Shown here one piece after another: positions 30,894-38,374 of a stretch of 64,000 bases of DNA. The first letter of the stretch is position 1, and each line of letters opens with the position of its first letter. The position numbers were made by a program, and so were the translations under genes. Origin of the DNA: Enterobacter sp. Cy-643 (GTDB taxonomy: Bacteria > Pseudomonadota > Gammaproteobacteria > Enterobacterales > Enterobacteriaceae); the NCBI RefSeq assembly GCF_011752815.1, contig NZ_VWWV01000004.1:350026-414025 (forward strand). Direction: 5' to 3'. Under the pieces are notes generated by a model. That model was not told the origin of the DNA. It saw only the letters and a list, made by a program, of their open reading frames with translations, and did not search any database.

Positions 30894-31985
30894 GTGGAAA
30901 GCTGGCCGTTGCAAAGCCTGAGCCTGGCTCAGGCCCAGCAAAAGCAGTTTCAGCTGGTGGATATTATTTGCCGTCATTTTCCCGGGGCTGATTTTCTAAG
31001 CCTGGGGGATGTCGGCCTGGTACCCGGTCTGAATCAGCCCAACACTACGCAGCGGGTTGAGGCCGTGCTGGCTGATTTCTTCTCTGCGCCAGCCGCCGCG
31101 CTGGTGCAGGGAGCCGGCACCGGGGCTATTCGTAGCGGGCTGGCAGCGTTGCTAAACGCTGGCGATAAGCTGCTGATTCATCAGGCTCCGCTGTACCCTA
31201 CCACGGCGGTTATTGCCGAACAGATGGGGCTGGAGCTGATTCGTGCCGACTTCAATGAGTTAAATGACGTGGAGGCCGCTATTGCGGCTTACCGTCCGGC
31301 TGCAGCCTTGATTCAGCACACCCGCCAGACCCTGGAGGACGCTTATTCGCTCGCTGAGGTTTTGGCCTGCTTTAATCGCCACGCTTTGCCGTCGCTGGCT
31401 GACGATAATTATGCGGTGATGAAGGTCGACAACATCGGCTGCGAGTGCGGAGCCACGCTGTCGACCTTCTCCTGCTTTAAACTGTTTGGTCCGGCGGGCG
31501 TCGGCGCCGTGGTCGGTGAGAAACTGGCCGTGAAGACGGTGCGGCAGAGCATGTACTCCGGCGGCAGCCAGGTTCAGGGCTTTCAGGCTATGGAGGTGCT
31601 GCGTGGCTTAGTTTTCGCCCCGGTGATGCACGCCGTTCAGGCGCAGGTGAACGATACCCTGGTTGATCTATTATCACAGGGCGCTGTGCCCCAGGTTAAA
31701 AGTGCATTTATCGCCAATGCGCAATCGAAGGTCCTGCTGGTGGAGTTTCATCGGCCGATTGCCGAAAAGGTGCTGGCCGTGGCGCAAAAGTTGGGCGCAT
31801 TGCCTTATCCGGTAGGGGCAGAATCTAAATATGAAATCCCGCCGCTGTTTTATCGGGTTTCCGGGACGTTCAGGCAGGCTGCGCCGGCGCTGGAAAAGCG
31901 AATGATCCGCATCAATCCCAACCGCAGCGGGGCGGAAACCGTGCTGCGAATTTTGCGGGAAAGTTGTGCTGAGGCAGAAAAGTAA
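30894..31985 (+). CDS. yhfS: PLP-dependent aminotransferase/lyase-like protein YhfS
   Basis: YhfS is a fold-type I PLP enzyme of the aminotransferase/Cys-Met-metabolism group. The 363-aa product has the PLP-phosphate loop QGAGTGAIRSGLAALL (about residues 72-87), the cofactor Asp in SLADDNYAVMK (about 170), and the Schiff-base Lys196 in FSCFKLFGPAGVG. It starts with GTG at 30894 after GGGGG. It ends the yhf operon and is followed by a hairpin. The two PLP enzymes (YhfX, YhfS) in one operon point to an amino-containing substrate; this is inference. Confidence 0.88.
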   Translation: MESWPLQSLSLAQAQQKQFQLVDIICRHFPGADFLSLGDVGLVPGLNQPNTTQRVEAVLADFFSAPAAALVQGAGTGAIRSGLAALLNAGDKLLIHQAPLYPTTAVIAEQMGLELIRADFNELNDVEAAIAAYRPAAALIQHTRQTLEDAYSLAEVLACFNRHALPSLADDNYAVMKVDNIGCECGATLSTFSCFKLFGPAGVGAVVGEKLAVKTVRQSMYSGGSQVQGFQAMEVLRGLVFAPVMHAVQAQVNDTLVDLLSQGAVPQVKSAFIANAQSKVLLVEFHRPIAEKVLAVAQKLGALPYPVGAESKYEIPPLFYRVSGTFRQAAPALEKRMIRINPNRSGAETVLRILRESCAEAEK

Positions 31986-32007
31986 AAGGGAGGCTGCGGC
32001 CTCCCTT
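31986..32007. terminator. Hairpin between yhfS and cysG
   Basis: AAGGGAGGC / GCCTCCCTT forms a perfect 9-bp stem with a TGCG loop between convergent yhfS and cysG. The trailing sequence is only moderately T-rich, so termination strength is uncertain. Confidence 0.75.
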
Positions 32008-32012
32008 GGTAT

Positions 32013-33392
32013 TTAATGGTTTGAGAACCAGTTTAGCTTGTCCCGAAGGCCCACGACGCGGCCTACAATAATCAGCGCCGGGCTGCCAACCTGGGTGGCC
32101 AGCTCGCCTAATTGGTTTAGGGTGCCGTCCACGACGCGCTGATTCACCGCCGTGCCGTTTTCTACCAGCGCAACCGGCATGCTCTCTTCCATTCCGTGGG
32201 CGATCAGCTGCTGCTGAATAGCGGAAGCCTGGTTCAGACCCATATAGAACACCAGCGTTTGCTTCTCTGCCGCGAGGTTGGCCCAATCGAGTTCGCCCCC
32301 GGTTTTTAAATGACCGGTGACCAGGCGTACGCTTTGGGCGTAATCCCGGTGAGTAAGCGGAATACCTGAGTAGGCGGAACAGCCGGAAGCTGCGGTGATC
32401 CCCGGGACGACAGAGAACGGAATTCCGCCGTTGCACAGCGTTTCCAGCTCTTCACCACCGCGCCCGAAGATAAACGGATCGCCACCTTTCAGGCGCACCA
32501 CGCGTTTACCTTTTTGCGCTTCCCGCAGCAGGATCTGGTTAATTTCTTCCTGAGGTACGCAGTGGTAGCCCGCGCGCTTGCCTACGAACACGCGGTCGGC
32601 ATCGCGGCGGACCAGATTCATGATGTCGTCCGACACCAGGCGGTCATAAACCACAACGTCAGCCTGCTGAATTTGCTGCAGGCCTTTCAACGTCAGCAAG
32701 CCAGCATCACCGGGGCCTGCGCCGACAAGCACCACTTCGCCGCGGTGATCGAGCGGAGTGGAGAACAGTGATTCCGTCTCTTTTTCAACGGCAAGCTGGT
32801 CTTCGTTGGCCAGATACTGCGCCAGGCGATCGTTAGTGAAGAACTTCTCCCAGAAGCGACGACGCTCGCCCATGGTGGCAAAAGTTTGTTTCACGCGGCC
32901 ACGCAGAGTGCCTGCAAAAGCGGCGATTTTACCCAGATGCAGCGGCAGGCTGGCTTCCAGCTTTTCGCGCAGCAATCGGGCCAGAACGGGGGACGTACCG
33001 CCGGAAGAGACGGCGACCATCAGCGGGGAGCGGTCGATAATCGACGGCATAATGAAGCTTGCCTGTTTCGGCGCATCCACCACGTTGCAGAAGATCCGGC
33101 GGGATTCAGCGGCATCGCTAACTTGCTGATTAACTTCATCGTCGTCGGTGGCGGCAATCGCCAGCCAGCTTTCGTCCAGCAGCGTTTCTGAGAATGCACC
33201 TTCGGCCAGCGTCAGCATATTTTGCTCAGCCCACACCTTAAACTGTGGGCTGAATTCGAGGGCGTTAACGGTGATGCGTGCACCTGCCTCCAGCAATAAA
33301 CGCGCTTTGCGTTCAGCGACATCGCCACCGCCTACCAGCAGGCAGGCGCGGCCACGTAACTGACAAAATATCGGCAGGTGATCCACGGTCAA
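32013..33392 (-). CDS. cysG: Siroheme synthase CysG (trifunctional)
   Basis: CysG makes siroheme from uroporphyrinogen III: C-terminal SAM-dependent bismethylation, then NAD-dependent dehydrogenation and ferrochelation by the N-terminal half. The 459-aa protein (E. coli 457) has the Rossmann motif [17 protein letters not shown], then the uroporphyrinogen methyltransferase domain from about residue 215 ([18 protein letters not shown]), with [18 protein letters not shown] and the [20 protein letters not shown] segment. It is the last gene of nirB-nirD-nirC-cysG and supplies the siroheme for NirB. Confidence 0.98.
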   Translation of the reverse strand: MTVDHLPIFCQLRGRACLLVGGGDVAERKARLLLEAGARITVNALEFSPQFKVWAEQNMLTLAEGAFSETLLDESWLAIAATDDDEVNQQVSDAAESRRIFCNVVDAPKQASFIMPSIIDRSPLMVAVSSGGTSPVLARLLREKLEASLPLHLGKIAAFAGTLRGRVKQTFATMGERRRFWEKFFTNDRLAQYLANEDQLAVEKETESLFSTPLDHRGEVVLVGAGPGDAGLLTLKGLQQIQQADVVVYDRLVSDDIMNLVRRDADRVFVGKRAGYHCVPQEEINQILLREAQKGKRVVRLKGGDPFIFGRGGEELETLCNGGIPFSVVPGITAASGCSAYSGIPLTHRDYAQSVRLVTGHLKTGGELDWANLAAEKQTLVFYMGLNQASAIQQQLIAHGMEESMPVALVENGTAVNQRVVDGTLNQLGELATQVGSPALIIVGRVVGLRDKLNWFSNH

Positions 33393-33399
33393 TCCTCAA

Positions 33400-34206
33400 T
33401 TAATTACGGGCGGTTTCCGCTGCGCCTGCGGCGGCAGGCTGCGGACGTTCGGCTTTCGGCGTAGCATACCAATAACCCAGACCCATGAATACCACGCCGG
33501 AAAGGGTGTTCCCCAGCGTAACCCACAGCAGGTTATGGCCGATGCCGGACAGCGTATAAGCCTCGCTATGATGGCCAAACCATGACAGGGCAAACAGCGT
33601 CATGTTGGCGATGGAGTGTTCGTAACCGGAGGCGATAAACGCCAGCAGGCACCACCAGATTGCGATGAACTTCGCCGCACCTTCGGTACGAATCGCCATC
33701 CAGATTGCCAGGCAAACCAGCCAGTTACACAGCGCGCCCTTAAAGAACAACACCATCGCTGGCGCGGTGGTTTTTGCCAGCGCTACAGCGTGCACAATGC
33801 TGGTGTCCACCGGTAACAGGCTACCGCCGCCCCAGCTATACAGCAGCGCGACAAATACCGAACCAACCAGGTTACCCAGCCAGGTTTGCGGCAGAATTGC
33901 CCACATCTGGCCGTGAGATATCGTGCCGGCTTTTACGCCGAAGGTCAGAAACATGGTGTGGCCGGTGAACAGCTCCGAACCGGCAATAATCACCAGCGTC
34001 AGGGCGATCCCGAAGGTCGCGCCCATCACCAGCGGACGAATGGCCGGGTCGAGTAAATTACCGAGGGTGAAGATCAGGATGATACCGAGGCCAACGTAGG
34101 CTCCAGCCATGGCGGAACTCACCCAGAAGCCCAGAGGGTTTGTCTGCGAAAGACGGTTAATGCGCGCGGCATTCGCCGCACATTTATTGATAGTGTCGGT
34201 GAACAT
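33400..34206 (-). CDS. nirC: Nitrite channel NirC
   Basis: NirC is a formate/nitrite-transporter-family pentameric channel that brings nitrite into the cell. The 268-aa protein has about six membrane helices, beginning FWVSSAMAGAYVGLGIILIF after a short N-terminal cytoplasmic segment, and the family motif NWLVCLAIWMA. It lies 7 bases upstream of cysG. The 156-bp gap to nirD is longer than usual within the operon and contains a palindromic repeat. Confidence 0.96.
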   Translation of the reverse strand: MFTDTINKCAANAARINRLSQTNPLGFWVSSAMAGAYVGLGIILIFTLGNLLDPAIRPLVMGATFGIALTLVIIAGSELFTGHTMFLTFGVKAGTISHGQMWAILPQTWLGNLVGSVFVALLYSWGGGSLLPVDTSIVHAVALAKTTAPAMVLFFKGALCNWLVCLAIWMAIRTEGAAKFIAIWWCLLAFIASGYEHSIANMTLFALSWFGHHSEAYTLSGIGHNLLWVTLGNTLSGVVFMGLGYWYATPKAERPQPAAAGAAETARN

Positions 34207-34257
34207 TTTTGCTATCCCAATGAAGTTAAAAATAAAAATTAAAAAAAGAATTGATTT

Positions 34258-34354
34258 CCCCTCACCCTAACCCTCTCCCAGGGGGAGAGGGGATCGCCGG
34301 AGAAGCCTTTGTGACTTTCTCCCTCTCCTGGAGGGAGAGGGCCGGGGGTGAGGG
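34258..34354. repeat. Palindromic intergenic repeat (CCCTCACCC type)
   Basis: The element has outer arms CCCTCACCC (34259-34267) and GGGTGAGGG (34346-34354) and inner CCCTCTCCC/GGGAGAGGG blocks, giving two nested hairpins. It lies between nirD and nirC inside the operon. The CCCTCACCCTAACCCTCTCCC sequence is a widespread intergenic repeat motif in gammaproteobacteria as far as I know. Related CCCTCTCC hairpins occur at 41219-41252 and 51699-51720. Confidence 0.75.
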
Positions 34355-34362
34355 CGAATGGA

Positions 34363-34689
34363 TTACGCTTTTATCTGCACCAGCCCGTCCTGCACGCGAG
34401 CTTCATAGTGCGGCACGGAGCGGCTTTCATCCTCCATGCACAGGCCGTCCCGCAGGCGGAAGTGCTGTTTTTTCAGCGGGCTGGCAACCCACAGTTCGGC
34501 CTGATGCTCTGCAATCAGCCCGCGCGATAGCACGCTGGCTTCGAAGAACGGGTCGATATTGCTGATGGCGTAAACCTGCTCGTCTTTACGAGGACGGAAA
34601 ATAGCCACCTGTACCGAACCAACCAGGGCGCAAACGCCGGTTGCTGGCAGGATATCGTCTAGCTGACAAACGGTTGTCCACTGGCTCAT
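34363..34689 (-). CDS. nirD: Nitrite reductase small subunit NirD
   Basis: NirD is the small subunit of the cytoplasmic NADH-dependent nitrite reductase. The 108-aa protein has a Rieske-like beta fold but without the cluster cysteines and histidines, as is normal for this family. It begins MSQWTTVCQLDDILPATGVC. Its start overlaps the nirB stop by 4 bases. Confidence 0.97.
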   Translation of the reverse strand: MSQWTTVCQLDDILPATGVCALVGSVQVAIFRPRKDEQVYAISNIDPFFEASVLSRGLIAEHQAELWVASPLKKQHFRLRDGLCMEDESRSVPHYEARVQDGLVQIKA

Positions 34690-37235
34690 GCGTGTTCCTC
34701 CACTTCTAACAGGGTGACCGGAATACGCTCATGCGGCGTGGCCGGACGGTGTTGATCGCGCTCGCCAACAATTTGCACATTCGGGTCGCGCTGCGGGCTG
34801 TTGATAAAGTGTTTGAAGCGCACCTGCGCCTGCGGGGTGTTCACGGTCTCCGTCCACTCGCAGATCACTTTCTCGCGCAGGCGGTTGAGCTCTGCCTCAA
34901 GCTGAGCGTTCAGGCCCAGCTTGTCATCGACAATCACGCTGCGCAGGTAATCAATGCCGCCTTCCAGGTTCTCAAGCCACACGGATGTTCGGGTGAGTTT
35001 GTCGGCGGTGCGGATGTAGAACATCATAAAGCGGTCGAGATACTTGATGATGGTATCGTGGTCGAGATCCGCCGCCAGCAGGTCCGCATGGCGCGGTTTC
35101 ATGCCGCCGTTACCACACACGTACAGGTTCCAGCCCTTCTCAGTGGCGATAATACCCACGTCTTTGCCCTGCGCTTCCGCACATTCGCGGGTACAGCCGG
35201 ATACGCCAAACTTCATTTTGTGCGGGGTGCGGATGCCTTTATAGCGATTTTCCAGCTCGACGCCGAAGCCTACGCTGTCGCCCACGCCGTAGCGGCACCA
35301 GGTGCTGCCGACGCAGGTTTTCGCCATACGCAACGCTTTGGCATAGGCGTGGCCGGTTTCGAACCCGGCTTCAATCAGCTGACGCCAGATTTCCGGCAGA
35401 TCGTCCTTTTGTGCGCCGAACAGACCGATGCGCTGGGAACCGGTGATTTTGGTGTAAAGGTTGTATTCACGGGCGATACGCCCCACTTCCATCAGCCCTT
35501 CAGGCGTGATTTCGCCGCCTGCTGAGCGTGGGATCACCGAGTAGGTGCCGTCTTTCTGGATGTTGCCGAGGAAGTTATCGTTAGTATCCTGTAGCGGCGT
35601 CAGCTCAGGCTGCAGGACGTAGTCGTTCCAGCAGGAAGCCAGCAGTGAACCCACGGTGGGTTTACACACTTCGCAGCCGTAACCCTTGCCGTATTTGTGC
35701 AGCAGCTGGTCGAAGGATTTGATCCCTTCGACGCGGATCAGGTGGTACAGCTCCTGGCGCGAGAAGGCAAAGTGTTCGCACAGGTTGTTGTTTACTTCGA
35801 TACCGGCTTTGGCCAGTTCGGCGTTCAGTACCTGCGTCACCAGCGGAATACAGCCGCCGCAGCCGGTCCCGGCTTTGGTTTCGGCCTTCAGCGCCGCCAC
35901 GGTGTGGCAACCTTTATTGATGGCTTTGATCAGGTCGCCTTTGGTGACGTCAAAGCAGGAGCAAATTTGCGCGCTTTCCGGCAGTTTATCGACGCCGATT
36001 GACGGTTTGCCGCTGCTGGCATGAGCCGGCAGGATGAGCGAATCCGGGTTTTCCGGCAGCTCAATCGCGTTTAGCACCAGCTGCAGCAGATTACCGTAGT
36101 CGCTGGTGTCACCCACCAGTACCGCGCCAAGCAGAGTTTTGTTGTCTTCGCTGACCACCAGACGTTTGTAAACCTCTTTGCTTTCATCGAGGTAAACGTA
36201 GCTGCGGGCGTTTGGCGTGCGGGCATGAGCGTCGCCAATCCCGCCGACATCAACGCCCAAAAGCTTCAGCTTGGCGCTCATGTCTGCGCCTTCAAAGGCG
36301 TTGTCGCTACCGAGCAGGTGGTCGGCCGTGACCTGAGCCATTTTATAACCCGGTGCGACGAGCCCGAACACGCGGTTATTCCAGCTGGCACATTCCCCGA
36401 TGGCATAAATATCCGGATCTGAAGTCTGGCACTTGTCGTTAATGGTGATCCCGCCGCGCTGGGCCGTTTCGAGTCCACATTGCGTCGCCAGTTTGTCCTG
36501 CGGACGAATACCGGTGGAGAAAACGATGAAATCTACTTCCAGCTCGCTGCCGTCGGCAAAACGCATGGTTTTACGAGCTTCGGTGCCCTGTTGGACGATT
36601 TCCTGAGTGTTTTTGCCGGTATGCACACGCACGCCCATGCGTTCGATTTTGCTGCGCAGCTGTTCGCCGCCCATGCGGTCAAGCTGCTCGGCCATCAGCA
36701 TTGGCGCAAATTCGATAACGTGGGTTTCCACGCCGAGGTTTTTCAGCGCACCGGCCGCTTCCAGCCCCAGCAGGCCACCGCCGACGACGGCGCCGCGTTT
36801 GCTTCGGCGGGCGCAGGACTCAATGGCGTTAAGATCTTCGATGGTGCGGTAAACGAAGCAGTCCTGGGTTTCAGAGCCTTTAATCGGCGGGATCCACGGG
36901 TAAGAACCGGTCGCCATCACCAGTTTGTCGTAATAAACGGTGCGGCCGGTATTGGAGTGGATCACTTTTTCCTGGCGGTTGATGGTAATCGCGCGTTCGC
37001 CAACCAGGACTTTTACGCCATGTTTTTCGTAGTAGCCGTCGCGGACCAGGGAGAGTTCTTCGGCGGTATGGTGGGAGAAATAAGAAGAAAGGTGTACGCG
37101 ATCGTAGGCTTTACGCGGCTCTTCACAAAATACGGTGATGTCGAACTGGTCCGGCGGGGCCTTATCAAGTAAGTCTTCGATAAAGCGATGGCCAACCATG
37201 CCGTTACCGATAACTGCGATTCTGACTTTGCTCAT
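34686..37235 (-). CDS. nirB: NADH-dependent nitrite reductase large subunit NirB
   Basis: NirB reduces nitrite to ammonia in the cytoplasm. The 849-aa protein (E. coli 847) has an N-terminal FAD domain (VAVIGNGMVGHRFIE-like start, seen as RIAVIGNGMVGHRF), an NAD domain (GAVVGGGLLGLEAAGAL), a BFD-like [2Fe-2S] segment with cysteines in ICSCFDVTKGD and GTGCGGCIP, and the siroheme/[4Fe-4S] domain with C-x5-C (KTCVGSTWCRYG) and C-x3-C (SGCTRECAEAQG). It heads the operon downstream of FNR and NarL/NarP sites. Confidence 0.98.
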   Translation of the reverse strand: MSKVRIAVIGNGMVGHRFIEDLLDKAPPDQFDITVFCEEPRKAYDRVHLSSYFSHHTAEELSLVRDGYYEKHGVKVLVGERAITINRQEKVIHSNTGRTVYYDKLVMATGSYPWIPPIKGSETQDCFVYRTIEDLNAIESCARRSKRGAVVGGGLLGLEAAGALKNLGVETHVIEFAPMLMAEQLDRMGGEQLRSKIERMGVRVHTGKNTQEIVQQGTEARKTMRFADGSELEVDFIVFSTGIRPQDKLATQCGLETAQRGGITINDKCQTSDPDIYAIGECASWNNRVFGLVAPGYKMAQVTADHLLGSDNAFEGADMSAKLKLLGVDVGGIGDAHARTPNARSYVYLDESKEVYKRLVVSEDNKTLLGAVLVGDTSDYGNLLQLVLNAIELPENPDSLILPAHASSGKPSIGVDKLPESAQICSCFDVTKGDLIKAINKGCHTVAALKAETKAGTGCGGCIPLVTQVLNAELAKAGIEVNNNLCEHFAFSRQELYHLIRVEGIKSFDQLLHKYGKGYGCEVCKPTVGSLLASCWNDYVLQPELTPLQDTNDNFLGNIQKDGTYSVIPRSAGGEITPEGLMEVGRIAREYNLYTKITGSQRIGLFGAQKDDLPEIWRQLIEAGFETGHAYAKALRMAKTCVGSTWCRYGVGDSVGFGVELENRYKGIRTPHKMKFGVSGCTRECAEAQGKDVGIIATEKGWNLYVCGNGGMKPRHADLLAADLDHDTIIKYLDRFMMFYIRTADKLTRTSVWLENLEGGIDYLRSVIVDDKLGLNAQLEAELNRLREKVICEWTETVNTPQAQVRFKHFINSPQRDPNVQIVGERDQHRPATPHERIPVTLLEVEEHA

Positions 37236-37293
37236 AATTGCCTCAATTTCTTTTCTATTACCGCCTACCTTAACGATTCAGCTCGGGCGATTA

Positions 37294-37307
37294 TTGATGC
37301 AAATCAA
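37294..37307 (-). promoter_or_regulatory. FNR box of the nirB promoter
   Basis: On the minus strand the site reads TTGATTTGCATCAA, differing by one base from the E. coli nirB FNR box TTGATTTACATCAA. It lies about 60 bases before the nirB start, placing the transcription start near 37259 if FNR sits at -41.5. Confidence 0.88.
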
Positions 37308-37320
37308 ATGCGCCTTTATA

Positions 37321-37336
37321 TACCCATTAAGAGGTA
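37321..37336 (-). promoter_or_regulatory. NarL/NarP 7-2-7 site of the nirB promoter
   Basis: TACCCAT-TA-AGAGGTA is two inverted heptamers matching TACYYMT with a 2-bp spacer. Its centre is 28 bp from the FNR box centre, the same spacing as the -69.5 and -41.5 sites of E. coli nirB. Confidence 0.82.
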
Positions 37337-37412
37337 TATCATTGATTTTGATGCGTTTTTGTAAGTTATGGAATTGGCTGGTTTTTCGCCAGGTTTAGAC
37401 GGGGAGGATTCT

Positions 37413-38303
37413 TCAGCTCAGCAGAGGGTTAGCGCGTAGGCGGGCGACGATCAGATCTACAAACGTGCGGACTTTGGCGGAAGCATGGCGACCTTCGGTA
37501 TGCACCACATGAATGGGGAAGGGTTCGAGTTCGTAATCACTCAGGACGATGTGCAGCGTGCCCTCGCGCAGTGCCGGTGCAATCTGATAATCCAGAACCC
37601 GGGTAAGGCCCCAGCCAGCTTTTGCGGTGGCAATGGATGACTCGTTGTTGTTGCACTGGAGCGCAGCGTTGATCATCACTCGCTGGTCTCCCGCAAAGCG
37701 CCACTCCGGTGAGGCCCAGGCGCTGGCCGAAGAGGCAATACGATGGTTTTTAAGGTCCGCAGGCGTCAGCGGTGTGCCGTGTTTCTCCAGATAATCTGGC
37801 GACGCGCAGACAACCCGGCGCACGGTGCCGACTTTGGTTGCTGTTAACCCTGAGTCGGGCAGGTGTCCAATGCGGACGGCGACATCAATGCCTTCTTCGA
37901 TGATGTTCACCTGACGATCAACGAACAGCGACCTGGCGCGCATGGTTGGCCAGGCATCAAGATAATCGGTAATAACCGGCAGGACGAATTTCTGCCCAAA
38001 GAGTACGGAGGCGGTGATCGTCAGAATCCCGGACGGCGTGGCGTAAGAGCCCGCCGCTGCGGCTTCGGCCTCCTCTATGCTGGCGAGGATTGTACGGCAG
38101 TCGGCGAGATACCTCAGGCCAGGCTCTGTCAGCTTAACGGTTCGGGTAGTGCGGATGAAGAGACGTGTGCCGATGGTCTCTTCCAGCGCGGCAATCGCGC
38201 GCGTTACCACCGGGGCACTGATATGAAGCTGGCGTGCCGCAGCGGCAAAACTCTCTGTTTCTGCGACTTTGACGAAAATTTTCATCGCCTGCCAACGATC
38301 CAT
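37413..38303 (-). CDS. LysR-family transcriptional regulator
   Basis: This 296-aa protein has an N-terminal LysR helix-turn-helix (about residues 1-60: MDRWQAMKIFVKVAETESFA, then LHISAPVVTRAIAALEETIG) and a C-terminal effector-binding domain. An in-frame frame opens at 38366, but GAGG at good spacing supports the ATG at 38303. It lies 71 bp downstream of, and on the same strand as, a flavin/iron-sulfur oxidoreductase gene and a glutathione S-transferase gene. It probably regulates that pair. It is absent from this place in E. coli. Ligand unknown. Confidence 0.85.
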   Translation of the reverse strand: MDRWQAMKIFVKVAETESFAAAARQLHISAPVVTRAIAALEETIGTRLFIRTTRTVKLTEPGLRYLADCRTILASIEEAEAAAAGSYATPSGILTITASVLFGQKFVLPVITDYLDAWPTMRARSLFVDRQVNIIEEGIDVAVRIGHLPDSGLTATKVGTVRRVVCASPDYLEKHGTPLTPADLKNHRIASSASAWASPEWRFAGDQRVMINAALQCNNNESSIATAKAGWGLTRVLDYQIAPALREGTLHIVLSDYELEPFPIHVVHTEGRHASAKVRTFVDLIVARLRANPLLS

Positions 38304-38374
38304 GCCCAACCTCATCACCTGCCTGTAAGGAACTTCAGTATCGACTATTCGCCGGGGATGGCGCAATCGCGATG

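Noticed and set aside
34251..34565. A rightward open frame of 104 codons over the nirC-nirD gap and nirD
   Set aside because: It begins in the palindromic repeat and runs antisense to nirD, with no ribosome site and no protein-like features.
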